Origin: Propionicimonas sp.
GTDB taxonomy: Bacteria; Actinomycetota; Actinomycetes; Propionibacteriales; Propionibacteriaceae
Length of the DNA stretch: 5,767 bases
NCBI GenBank assembly: GCA_031119515.1
Contig: JAVHXR010000156.1
Coordinates: 984-6,750, forward strand
Direction: 5' to 3'
Both the position numbers and the translations under genes were made by a program. Under the pieces are notes generated by a model that did not search any database, was not told the DNA's origin, and saw nothing but the letters and a program-made list of their open reading frames with translations. Shown here in pieces: positions 1 through 5,767 of the stretch (position 1 is its first letter; each line of letters starts with the position of its first letter).

Positions 1-1345
1 CAAAGAAAAAATCTTCAAGAATATGTCCAAGCGCGCCGCCGAACTGTTGCGCGATACCGCCCGCAACGCGCTGAACGCCGCCACCATGCTGGGGCAGGGC
101 AAGACCGTGCAGCAGGCCGAGATCGACTCCGCCTGCGAACTGATCGACTTCCTGCGGTTCAATGTCGCCTACGCCCGCGAGCTGTACGCCAACCAGCCCC
201 AGAACTCGCCGCTGGTGTGGAACCGGATGGACTACCGGCCGCTGGACGGCTTCGTGTACGCGATCACCCCGTTCAACTTCACCGCCATCGCCGGGAACCT
301 GCCGACCGCGCCCGCCCTGATGGGCAACACGGTGATCTGGAAGCCTGCCCTCACCCAGCAGCTGTCCGCCCAGGTGATCGTGGACGTACTCGCCGAGGCC
401 GGGCTGCCGGCCGGCGTGATCAACCTGCTGCCCGGCCACGGCAGCGAGGTCTCCTCGGTGGCACTGTCCCATCCCGACCTCGCCGGCATCCACTTCACCG
501 GCTCGACGCGGGTCTTCCAGGGGCTGTGGGGCGAGATCGGGACGAACATCGCCCGCTACCGTTCCTACCCGCGGATCGTCGGGGAGACCGGCGGCAAGGA
601 CTTCCTGGTCGCCCACCCGAGCGCGGACGGTCCCTCCCTGGTCACGGCGCTGCTGCGCGGGGCGTTCGAGTACTCCGGCCAGAAGTGCTCGGCGACCTCG
701 CGGGCATACCTCCCGCGCAGCCTGTGGCGGGCGCTGAAGGACGAACTGGTCGGCCAGACCGAGGCGCTCGCCGTCGGCGACGTCCGGGACCTCGCCAACT
801 TCACCTCCGCGGTCATCGACGAGCGCGCCTACACCAAGCTCAGCGGGGCGATCGAGCGGGCGCGGGCGGCCTCCGACGCGGAGATCGTGGCCGGCGGCTC
901 GTTCTCCCGCGAGCAGGGCTGGTACATCCGGCCGACCCTGATCACCTCCGACAACCCGGGCCAGGAGATCTTCACCACCGAGTACTTCGGCCCGGTGCTC
1001 GGCATCTTCGTCTACGAGGACGCCGACTACGCCGACGTGCTCGACGTGATCGACTCCAGTTCGCCCTACGCCCTCACCGGCTCGGTGATGGCGACCGACC
1101 GCGCCGCCATCGAGGTGGCCTCCCGCCGGCTGCGCCAGGCCGCGGGGAACTTCTACGTCAACGACAAGTCGACCGGCGCCGTGGTCGGCCAGCAGCCGTT
1201 CGGCGGTGGACGGGCCTCCGGCACCAACGACAAGGCCGGCTCGCCGTGGAACCTGATCCGCTGGGCGAGCCCGCGCGTCATCAAGGAGAACCTGCTGCCG
1301 CCGGTCTCGCTGGACTACCCCCACATGGCGGCGGACGGGCGCTGA
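1..1345 (+). CDS. pruA: 1-pyrroline-5-carboxylate dehydrogenase (L-glutamate gamma-semialdehyde dehydrogenase), 5'-truncated
   Basis: This enzyme oxidises P5C/glutamate gamma-semialdehyde to L-glutamate with NAD+, the second step of proline catabolism, in the cytoplasm. The reading frame is open from base 2. Counting from the in-frame ATG at 23 (440 residues), aldehyde dehydrogenase landmarks appear in order: TPFNF with the oxyanion Asn at 85, FTGST at 158-162, the general-base Glu 188 in GETGGKD, the nucleophile Cys 222 in GQKCSA, EYFGP at 320-324 and the C-terminal QPFGGGRASGTNDKAGSP. The stretch ITPFNFTAIAGNLPTAPALM and the end YPHMA are typical of the P5CDH subfamily rather than other ALDHs. 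Actinobacterial members are about 540 residues, so roughly 100 N-terminal residues lie outside the window and ATG 23 is an internal Met, not the start. No separate proline dehydrogenase domain is visible. The first 22 bases are oddly AT-rich (see findings). The stop codon TGA is at 1343-1345. The identification is very secure. The gene symbol could also be rocA in some nomenclatures. Confidence 0.95.
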   Translation, partial: KEKIFKNMSKRAAELLRDTARNALNAATMLGQGKTVQQAEIDSACELIDFLRFNVAYARELYANQPQNSPLVWNRMDYRPLDGFVYAITPFNFTAIAGNLPTAPALMGNTVIWKPALTQQLSAQVIVDVLAEAGLPAGVINLLPGHGSEVSSVALSHPDLAGIHFTGSTRVFQGLWGEIGTNIARYRSYPRIVGETGGKDFLVAHPSADGPSLVTALLRGAFEYSGQKCSATSRAYLPRSLWRALKDELVGQTEALAVGDVRDLANFTSAVIDERAYTKLSGAIERARAASDAEIVAGGSFSREQGWYIRPTLITSDNPGQEIFTTEYFGPVLGIFVYEDADYADVLDVIDSSSPYALTGSVMATDRAAIEVASRRLRQAAGNFYVNDKSTGAVVGQQPFGGGRASGTNDKAGSPWNLIRWASPRVIKENLLPPVSLDYPHMAADGR

Positions 1346-1355
1346 TCGCCCGACC
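1333..1355. terminator. Possible bidirectional hairpin terminator between convergent genes
   Basis: CGGGCG at 1336-1341 is a perfect inverted repeat of CGCCCG at 1347-1352, with a 5-base loop. Past one A-A mismatch, two more G-C pairs extend the stem to 1333 and 1355. The hairpin covers the P5CDH stop codon and fills most of the 13-base gap before the stop of the oppositely oriented DUF2505 gene. There is no T-run on either strand, so it would be a U-less stem of the kind proposed in high-GC actinobacteria. The position is suggestive, but short GC stems are common by chance here. Confidence 0.33.
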
Positions 1356-1358
1356 AGC

Positions 1359-1820
1359 TCAGTCCCAGGACTGCGCGACCCTGGCCTGCACGTCGAGGGC
1401 CTCCAGCAGCAGCGGTGCGGCCTGGCGTTCCAGCGCCGGGCCGACCAGCGGGATCGACACCCGCAGGTCGCCGGCGTAGCTGAGACTCGACCCGGTGCCG
1501 GAGGGGGCCAGCCTGACGGTTCCGTTCATCGCCACCGGCATCCCCTCGACCGCGACCAGGGTCGTGCCCTCACGGACGCCGCCGGCCTCCTCCGCCCACG
1601 CGACCTCGTCGGTGACCGTGATCGTCGGTCCGGTGAACCGCTCGATCGAGGGGTGGTTCTTCATGGTCCGTCGCGCCCCGGTTCGCAGCCCGTCCACGTA
1701 GACGGTGTAGTCCAGCGGATCCGTCGCGCTGCAGACCGCCTCGAGGAAGGCGGGGTCGGTGAGCATCGCGAACGCCGCCTGGGGCGGCTGCGGGAACTGG
1801 TGCGTGGCGGAGATCTCCAT
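1359..1820 (-). CDS. DUF2505 family protein of unknown function (START/Bet v1-like fold likely)
   Basis: This is a 153-residue protein of the actinobacterial DUF2505 family, whose biochemical role is not known. Family landmarks are the N-terminal beta-strand followed by AMLTDPAFLEAVC at residues 18-30, a central ITVTDEVAWAE region at 67-77, GTVRLAPSG at 100-108, and IPLVGPALE at 123-131 leading into a C-terminal amphipathic helix that ends the protein. This order (strand, helix, antiparallel strands, long C-terminal helix) fits the SRPBCC/START-like ligand-binding fold, so binding of a hydrophobic ligand is an inference from fold only. There is no signal peptide or membrane segment, so it is probably cytoplasmic. 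Length matches the family (about 160). The ATG at 1820 is chosen because the MEI start suits family members and no in-frame start codon lies just upstream. No clear Shine-Dalgarno sequence precedes it. The gene converges on P5C dehydrogenase with a 13-base gap and diverges from glutamate dehydrogenase. Confidence 0.88.
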   Translation of the reverse strand: MEISATHQFPQPPQAAFAMLTDPAFLEAVCSATDPLDYTVYVDGLRTGARRTMKNHPSIERFTGPTITVTDEVAWAEEAGGVREGTTLVAVEGMPVAMNGTVRLAPSGTGSSLSYAGDLRVSIPLVGPALERQAAPLLLEALDVQARVAQSWD

Positions 1821-1917
1821 GGCAGACCATTGTGCGGCATGCCGGGCGGTGGTTCGTTCCGGGCGCGCCCCGCTGGGTAGGGTTGGGGCATTGGGAACGT
1901 AGTCAGCGAGGACTTAC
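1821..1917. promoter_or_regulatory. Divergent intergenic region with candidate promoter and palindromes
   Basis: This 97-base gap must hold the 5' signals of both the DUF2505 gene (leftward) and the glutamate dehydrogenase gene (rightward). It contains two perfect 10-base palindromes, CGGCATGCCG at 1835-1844 and GGGCGCGCCC at 1861-1870, and a separated inverted repeat CGTTCC (1855-1860) / GGAACG (1894-1899). TAGGGT at 1878-1883 fits the loose actinobacterial -10 form TAnnnT for rightward transcription, about 35 bases before the ATG. No convincing -35 lies at 16-18 bases from it. I see no clear leftward promoter. That the region is regulatory follows from the layout; the individual sites are tentative. 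Confidence 0.45.
1908..1912 (+). promoter_or_regulatory. Ribosome binding site of the glutamate dehydrogenase gene
   Basis: GAGGA ends five bases before the ATG at 1918, a good match to the 3' end of 16S rRNA at normal spacing. It supports ATG 1918 as the start. Confidence 0.72.
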
Positions 1918-4900
1918 ATGACCACGAGTCAGGTGGGAGCGACCACCGGCGCCGGGAGTGAACCCCGGCCGGACCCCGTCGTACCGGCGGACTGGCCGCC
2001 CCCGGACGGCATCGACCACACCACCTTCGCGACGTTCTGGTACCGCTACCTCGACCACGTCGGCGACGAGGAGCTCCTCGGCTTCCCCCCGGAGGCGCTG
2101 GCCCGGCTGATCGCCTCCCACCTGGAGTTCGGACGCGTCAGGGCGCCCGGCGAGCACCTGCTGCGCGTCCTGACCCCGCGCCTGGACCGGGACGGCTGGG
2201 ACGTCGGCGGCTCCACCGTCGTGCAACTGGTCACCGCCGACCGGCCGTTCCTGGTGGACAGCCTGACGATGGAGCTCGCCCGGCAGGGCTGGAGCCTGCG
2301 GCGGCTGTTCCACCCGCAGCTCAGCATCCGGCGCGACGATGCCGGTGCCTTCCAGGCGCTCGGCACCGGGACGGAGAAGGCGATCCCGGAGTCCTGGGTG
2401 TCGATGGAGGTGTTCCCGCCGCTCGGGGTCTCGGCCGGCGAGGTGACGCCTGCGCTGCTGGACGGCCTGCACCAGGCGCTGGAGGACGTCAGCGTCGCCG
2501 TCGCCGACTGGCGCGCGATGCTGGGCGAGGTCAGGTCCGCGATCGCGGAGCTCGGCGCCACCCCGCAACCGGTGGACGCGATCGCTGTCGAGAGTGCCAC
2601 CGAGTTGCTGCGCTGGCTGGCCGAGGGCCATTTCGTGTTCCTCGGCTACCGCGCCTACCGCTACGACGCCGACGGCTGCCACCCGGTTCCGGGGACCGGG
2701 CTGGGGATCCTGCGGGGCGACACCGACCCGCCGGACGCCTTCCACGCCATCCCGGTGCCGGACCGGCCGGAGGTGCTGGTGGTGACCAAGGACCCGCGTC
2801 GCTCGCGGGTGCACCGCAACGGCTACCTCGACTACCTCGGGGTGCGGCTGCACGACGCCGAGGGCCGGCCGGTGGGGGAGCGCCGCTTCCTCGGCCTGCT
2901 GGCGTCCTCGGCGTACGCCGAGTCCGTCCACCACATCCCGGTGCTGGCCGCGAAGGCCGGACGGATCCTGGCCCGCAGCGGGTTCGAGGCGAACTCCTAC
3001 GGCGGCCACGCGGTCCGGCAGGTGATCAACACCTACCCCCGCGACGAGCTCTTCCAGGCCGACGTCGACGACCTCGTCCCGGTCGTGACGGCGCTCGCGG
3101 CGCTGCGGGAACGCCGCGCCGTGCGGGCCTTCGTCCGCCGCGACCGCTACGGGCGGTTCGTCACCGCGCAGGTCTACCTGCCCCGCGACCGCTACAACAC
3201 CGCCGTCCGGGAGCGGATCTCCGAGATCCTGCTGGCGGAGCTGGGCGGGGAGTCGCTCGACTACACCCTGCACGTCACCGACTCGCTGCTCACCCGGCTG
3301 TTCTTCGTGATCCGGTTGCCCGCCACCCCCGACCCGACCCGGCCGGAACCGGATCCGGCCAGGCTGGCCGACCGGATCGAGGCCGCCACCCTGACCTGGG
3401 AGGACGGCTTCCTGGCGGCGGTTGCCGGGATGCCCAGCGAGGCCCGCGGGGTTGAGTTCTCCGAGGCCTACCAGGAGGCCACCCGGCCGGCCGTCGCGGT
3501 CGAGGAGCTCAGGATCGCCAACGGCCTGCGCGGCGCCGACGACCTGAGGTTCGCGCTGCGGGAGCCCACCGAGCCCGACGATCCTGCCGACATCAGGCTG
3601 ACGGTATTCTCGCTCCGGCCGATCGAGCTGGCGGCGGTGATGCCGCACCTGGCGGTGCTCGGGGTCGAGGTGGTCGACGAGCAGCCGTTCGAGTGGGACC
3701 TGCGCGGCCGCCGGGTGCTGCTGTACGACTTCGGGCTGCGGCTGCCCCCCGACGCCCCGAAGGTGGAGGCCTGGGACAAGGCCTCCCGGGCGCGTTTCGT
3801 GGCGGCGTTCGAGGCCTCCTGGCGTGGTCGCAGCGAGCCCAGGCTGTTCAACCGGCTGGTGCTGACGGCGGGGCTGTCCTGGCAGCAGGTCACCTGGCTG
3901 CGCGGGATCTCGCGGTACCTGCTGCAGGCAGGGGTGGGCTACAGCCAGCAGTACATAGCCGATGCGCTGCACACCAACCCGGGCCTGGCGGCCGCGCTGG
4001 TGGGGGTGTTCACTGCGAAGTTCGACCCGGACGCGTTCGCCGACCCCGACGCCCGCCAGCGGGAGCTGCGGGCCCGGGAGCAGGTCCTCGAGTCCGGCAT
4101 CGACCAGGTCGCGAGCCTCGACCACGACCGGATCCTGCGGATGTTCCTCGCCGTGATCCGGGCCACGGTGCGGACCAACGCGTTCGCCGGCGGGGAGGCG
4201 CTGGCCTACAAGCTGTTGCCGGGGGAGTTGGGGCTGCTGCCCGAGCCGCGCCCCGCGTTCGAGATCTTCGTCTACTCCCCGCGCGTCCAGGGCGTCCACC
4301 TCCGGTTCGGGACGGTCGCCCGCGGCGGGTTGCGCTGGTCGGATCGGCGGGAGGACTTCCGCACCGAGGTGCTCGGCCTGGTCAAGGCCCAGACCGTGAA
4401 GAACACGGTGATCGTGCCGGTCGGGGCCAAGGGCGGCTTCGTGCCGCAGCGCCTGCCGGATCCGGCTGTCGACCGGGCCGCCTGGCAGGCCGAGGGGGAG
4501 GCCTGCTACCGGATCTTCGTCGGTGCCCTGCTGAGCCTCACCGACAACGTCCGGGCCGGCGAGGTCGTGCCGCCGGAGCGGGTGGTGCGCTACGACGGCG
4601 ACGACCCCTACCTGGTGGTGGCGGCCGACAAGGGCACCGCCACGTTCTCCGACCTGGCGAACGCCATCTCGCTGGAGCGGGGCTACTGGCTGGGGGACGC
4701 GTTCGCCTCCGGTGGCTCCAGCGGTTACGACCACAAGCGGATGGGGATCACCGCGCGGGGTGCCTGGGAGTCGGTCCGTCGGCACTTCCACGAACTCGGC
4801 ATCGACCCGCAGTCCACCGACTTCACGGTGACCGGGATCGGCGACATGAGCGGCGACGTGTTCGGCAACGGCATGCTGGCCTCGGAGCACATCCGGCTGG

Positions 4901-5767
4901 TCGCGGCCTTCGACCACCGGCACATCTTCCTCGACCCCGACCCGGTGGCCGCCGTCGGCTACGCCGAGCGCCGCCGGCTGTTCGACCTGCCCCGTTCGAG
5001 CTGGGGCGACTACGACCGCGGTCTGCTGTCGGAGGGGGGCGGGGTGTACCCGCGTACCGCCAAGCGGATCCCGGTCAGCCCCCAGGCCCGGCGCGCCCTG
5101 GGGCTGGGGGACCAGGTCACCCAGCTGGCGCCGGCCGACCTGATCCGGGCGATCCTGCTGGCGCCGGTCGACCTGCTCTTCAACGGCGGGATCGGCACCT
5201 ACGTCAAGGGCGCCGGCCAGAGCCACGCCGAGGTCGGGGACAAGGCGAACGACGCGATCCGGGTGGACGGCCGGCGGATCCGGGCCAGGTGCGCTGCCGA
5301 GGGCGGGAACCTGGGCTGGACGCAGCCCGGACGCGTCGAGTACGCCGCCGCGGGGGGACGGATCAACACCGACTTCATCGACAACTCCGCCGGCGTGGAC
5401 ACCTCCGACCACGAGGTGAACCTGAAGATCCTGCTCGGCGACGCGATCGCCGCGGGGCTGCTGGACGCCGACGAGCGCGACCGGCTGCTGGCGTCCATGA
5501 CCGACGAGGTCGCCCGCCTGGTTCTCAGCCACAACATCGACCAGAACCTGGCGCTGTCCAACGGCCAGTCCCGCGCCGCGCTGCTGGCCGGCCAGCACGA
5601 GGACTGGATGCGGGTGCTGGAGGCGGGCGGCTTCCTCGACCGCAGGCTGGAGTACCTGCCGGACAGCGCCGAGATGGCCCACCGGATCGAGGCCGGCGGC
5701 GGCCTCACCAGGCCCGAGCTGGCGGTGCTGCTGTCGTACACCAAGATCGCCCTGAAGCAGTGGGTGC
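1918..5767 (+). CDS. gdh: NAD-specific glutamate dehydrogenase, large (about 180 kDa) class, 3'-truncated
   Basis: This enzyme deaminates L-glutamate to 2-oxoglutarate and ammonium with NAD+, mainly in the catabolic direction, in the cytoplasm. The frame stays open from ATG 1918 to the window edge (1283 codons). Family members such as the Streptomyces and mycobacterial enzymes run to about 1620-1650 residues, so some 330-370 C-terminal residues are missing. The N-terminal regulatory part shows ACT-like segments: ADRPFLVDSL at 107-116, HFVFLGYR at 238-245, NTYPRDELFQ at 371-380, RDRYGRFVTAQVYLPRDRYN at 408-427, and a third ACT-like stretch near 556-620. The conserved SQQYI...NP segment lies near 676-688. 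The catalytic domain carries RGGLRWSDR at 802-810, PVGAKGGF at 834-841 (Lys 838 is the likely equivalent of the GDH active-site lysine), the dinucleotide-binding GIGDMSGDVFGNGM at 973-986, NGGIGTYVK at 1089-1097, EGGNLG at 1128-1133 and NTDFIDNSAGVDTSDHEVN at 1150-1168. No internal frameshift is seen. ACT domains in this class are linked to allosteric control by amino acids. The symbol gdh is generic; gdhB or gdh2 are also used. Confidence 0.96.
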   Translation, partial: MTTSQVGATTGAGSEPRPDPVVPADWPPPDGIDHTTFATFWYRYLDHVGDEELLGFPPEALARLIASHLEFGRVRAPGEHLLRVLTPRLDRDGWDVGGSTVVQLVTADRPFLVDSLTMELARQGWSLRRLFHPQLSIRRDDAGAFQALGTGTEKAIPESWVSMEVFPPLGVSAGEVTPALLDGLHQALEDVSVAVADWRAMLGEVRSAIAELGATPQPVDAIAVESATELLRWLAEGHFVFLGYRAYRYDADGCHPVPGTGLGILRGDTDPPDAFHAIPVPDRPEVLVVTKDPRRSRVHRNGYLDYLGVRLHDAEGRPVGERRFLGLLASSAYAESVHHIPVLAAKAGRILARSGFEANSYGGHAVRQVINTYPRDELFQADVDDLVPVVTALAALRERRAVRAFVRRDRYGRFVTAQVYLPRDRYNTAVRERISEILLAELGGESLDYTLHVTDSLLTRLFFVIRLPATPDPTRPEPDPARLADRIEAATLTWEDGFLAAVAGMPSEARGVEFSEAYQEATRPAVAVEELRIANGLRGADDLRFALREPTEPDDPADIRLTVFSLRPIELAAVMPHLAVLGVEVVDEQPFEWDLRGRRVLLYDFGLRLPPDAPKVEAWDKASRARFVAAFEASWRGRSEPRLFNRLVLTAGLSWQQVTWLRGISRYLLQAGVGYSQQYIADALHTNPGLAAALVGVFTAKFDPDAFADPDARQRELRAREQVLESGIDQVASLDHDRILRMFLAVIRATVRTNAFAGGEALAYKLLPGELGLLPEPRPAFEIFVYSPRVQGVHLRFGTVARGGLRWSDRREDFRTEVLGLVKAQTVKNTVIVPVGAKGGFVPQRLPDPAVDRAAWQAEGEACYRIFVGALLSLTDNVRAGEVVPPERVVRYDGDDPYLVVAADKGTATFSDLANAISLERGYWLGDAFASGGSSGYDHKRMGITARGAWESVRRHFHELGIDPQSTDFTVTGIGDMSGDVFGNGMLASEHIRLVAAFDHRHIFLDPDPVAAVGYAERRRLFDLPRSSWGDYDRGLLSEGGGVYPRTAKRIPVSPQARRALGLGDQVTQLAPADLIRAILLAPVDLLFNGGIGTYVKGAGQSHAEVGDKANDAIRVDGRRIRARCAAEGGNLGWTQPGRVEYAAAGGRINTDFIDNSAGVDTSDHEVNLKILLGDAIAAGLLDADERDRLLASMTDEVARLVLSHNIDQNLALSNGQSRAALLAGQHEDWMRVLEAGGFLDRRLEYLPDSAEMAHRIEAGGGLTRPELAVLLSYTKIALKQWV

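Noticed and set aside
23..25. ATG at 23 as the true start of P5C dehydrogenase
   Set aside because: The frame is open upstream to the window edge, there is no good ribosome binding site, and about 100 conserved N-terminal residues of the family would be missing.
217..1479. A 420-codon open frame on the + strand overlapping P5C dehydrogenase in another frame
   Set aside because: Its product is an Arg/Gly/Pro-rich low-complexity peptide with no domain, while the overlapping frame encodes a full set of aldehyde dehydrogenase motifs. Long false frames are expected at this GC content.
1853..1862. TTCGTT (1853-1858) or TTCCGG (1857-1862) as the -35 partner of TAGGGT at 1878
   Set aside because: The spacers would be 19 and 15 bases, outside the usual 16-18, and neither hexamer is a close match to a -35 element.
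1653..1880. Plus-strand small frame antisense to the DUF2505 gene
   Set aside because: No ribosome binding site, low-complexity product, and it lies over a gene with clear family motifs.
1570..1891. Two further minus-strand frames (1570-1830 and 1661-1891) around the DUF2505 start
   Set aside because: They are in other frames than the DUF2505 gene, give Arg/Pro-rich peptides and match no family.
1903..5682. Minus-strand 1259-codon frame as a real protein-coding gene
   Set aside because: It mirrors the glutamate dehydrogenase codon for codon, has no recognisable domain and a skewed V/G/R/Q/H/P composition, and is fully explained by the lack of TTA, CTA and TCA codons in the sense gene. It is kept only as an observation.
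1..5767. Search for mobile elements, CRISPR repeats, tRNA or other RNA genes, or a defence or toxin system
   Set aside because: The three genes account for nearly all of the window. No tandem or interspersed direct repeats, transposase motifs or tRNA-like cloverleaf sequences were seen by eye.

Overview
The window is a very GC-rich stretch (well above 65% by eye, codon third positions almost all G or C) of ordinary metabolic genes. It probably comes from an actinobacterium. The base composition, a DUF2505-family protein (a family found mainly in Actinobacteria), a mycobacterial/Streptomyces-like P5C dehydrogenase and the large ACT-domain NAD-glutamate dehydrogenase all agree with this. I cannot name the genus.

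Layout from left to right. (1) From the left edge to 1345, + strand: 1-pyrroline-5-carboxylate dehydrogenase, lacking roughly its first 100 residues because the window begins inside the gene. (2) 1346-1358: a very short convergent gap, with a GC-rich hairpin over the dehydrogenase stop codon. (3) 1359-1820, - strand: a small DUF2505 protein of unknown function. (4) 1821-1917: a 97-bp divergent intergenic region with two 10-bp palindromes, a possible -10 element and a good ribosome binding site. (5) 1918 to the right edge, + strand: the large NAD-specific glutamate dehydrogenase. Its first 1283 codons are present and the last 330-370 or so are cut off.

The two enzymes are consecutive in amino acid catabolism. 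P5C dehydrogenase makes glutamate from the proline (or ornithine) breakdown intermediate P5C/glutamate semialdehyde. NAD-glutamate dehydrogenase then deaminates glutamate to 2-oxoglutarate, which enters the TCA cycle. They lie on the same strand but are separated by an oppositely oriented gene, so they are not one simple operon. The neighbourhood still looks like a proline/glutamate utilisation locus.

I found no mobile element, CRISPR array, RNA gene or obviously new system. The most striking structural signal is an uninterrupted antisense reading frame of about 3.8 kb over the glutamate dehydrogenase gene. It is explained by the absence of three rare codons from the sense gene, and it is a well-known source of false annotation for this enzyme.
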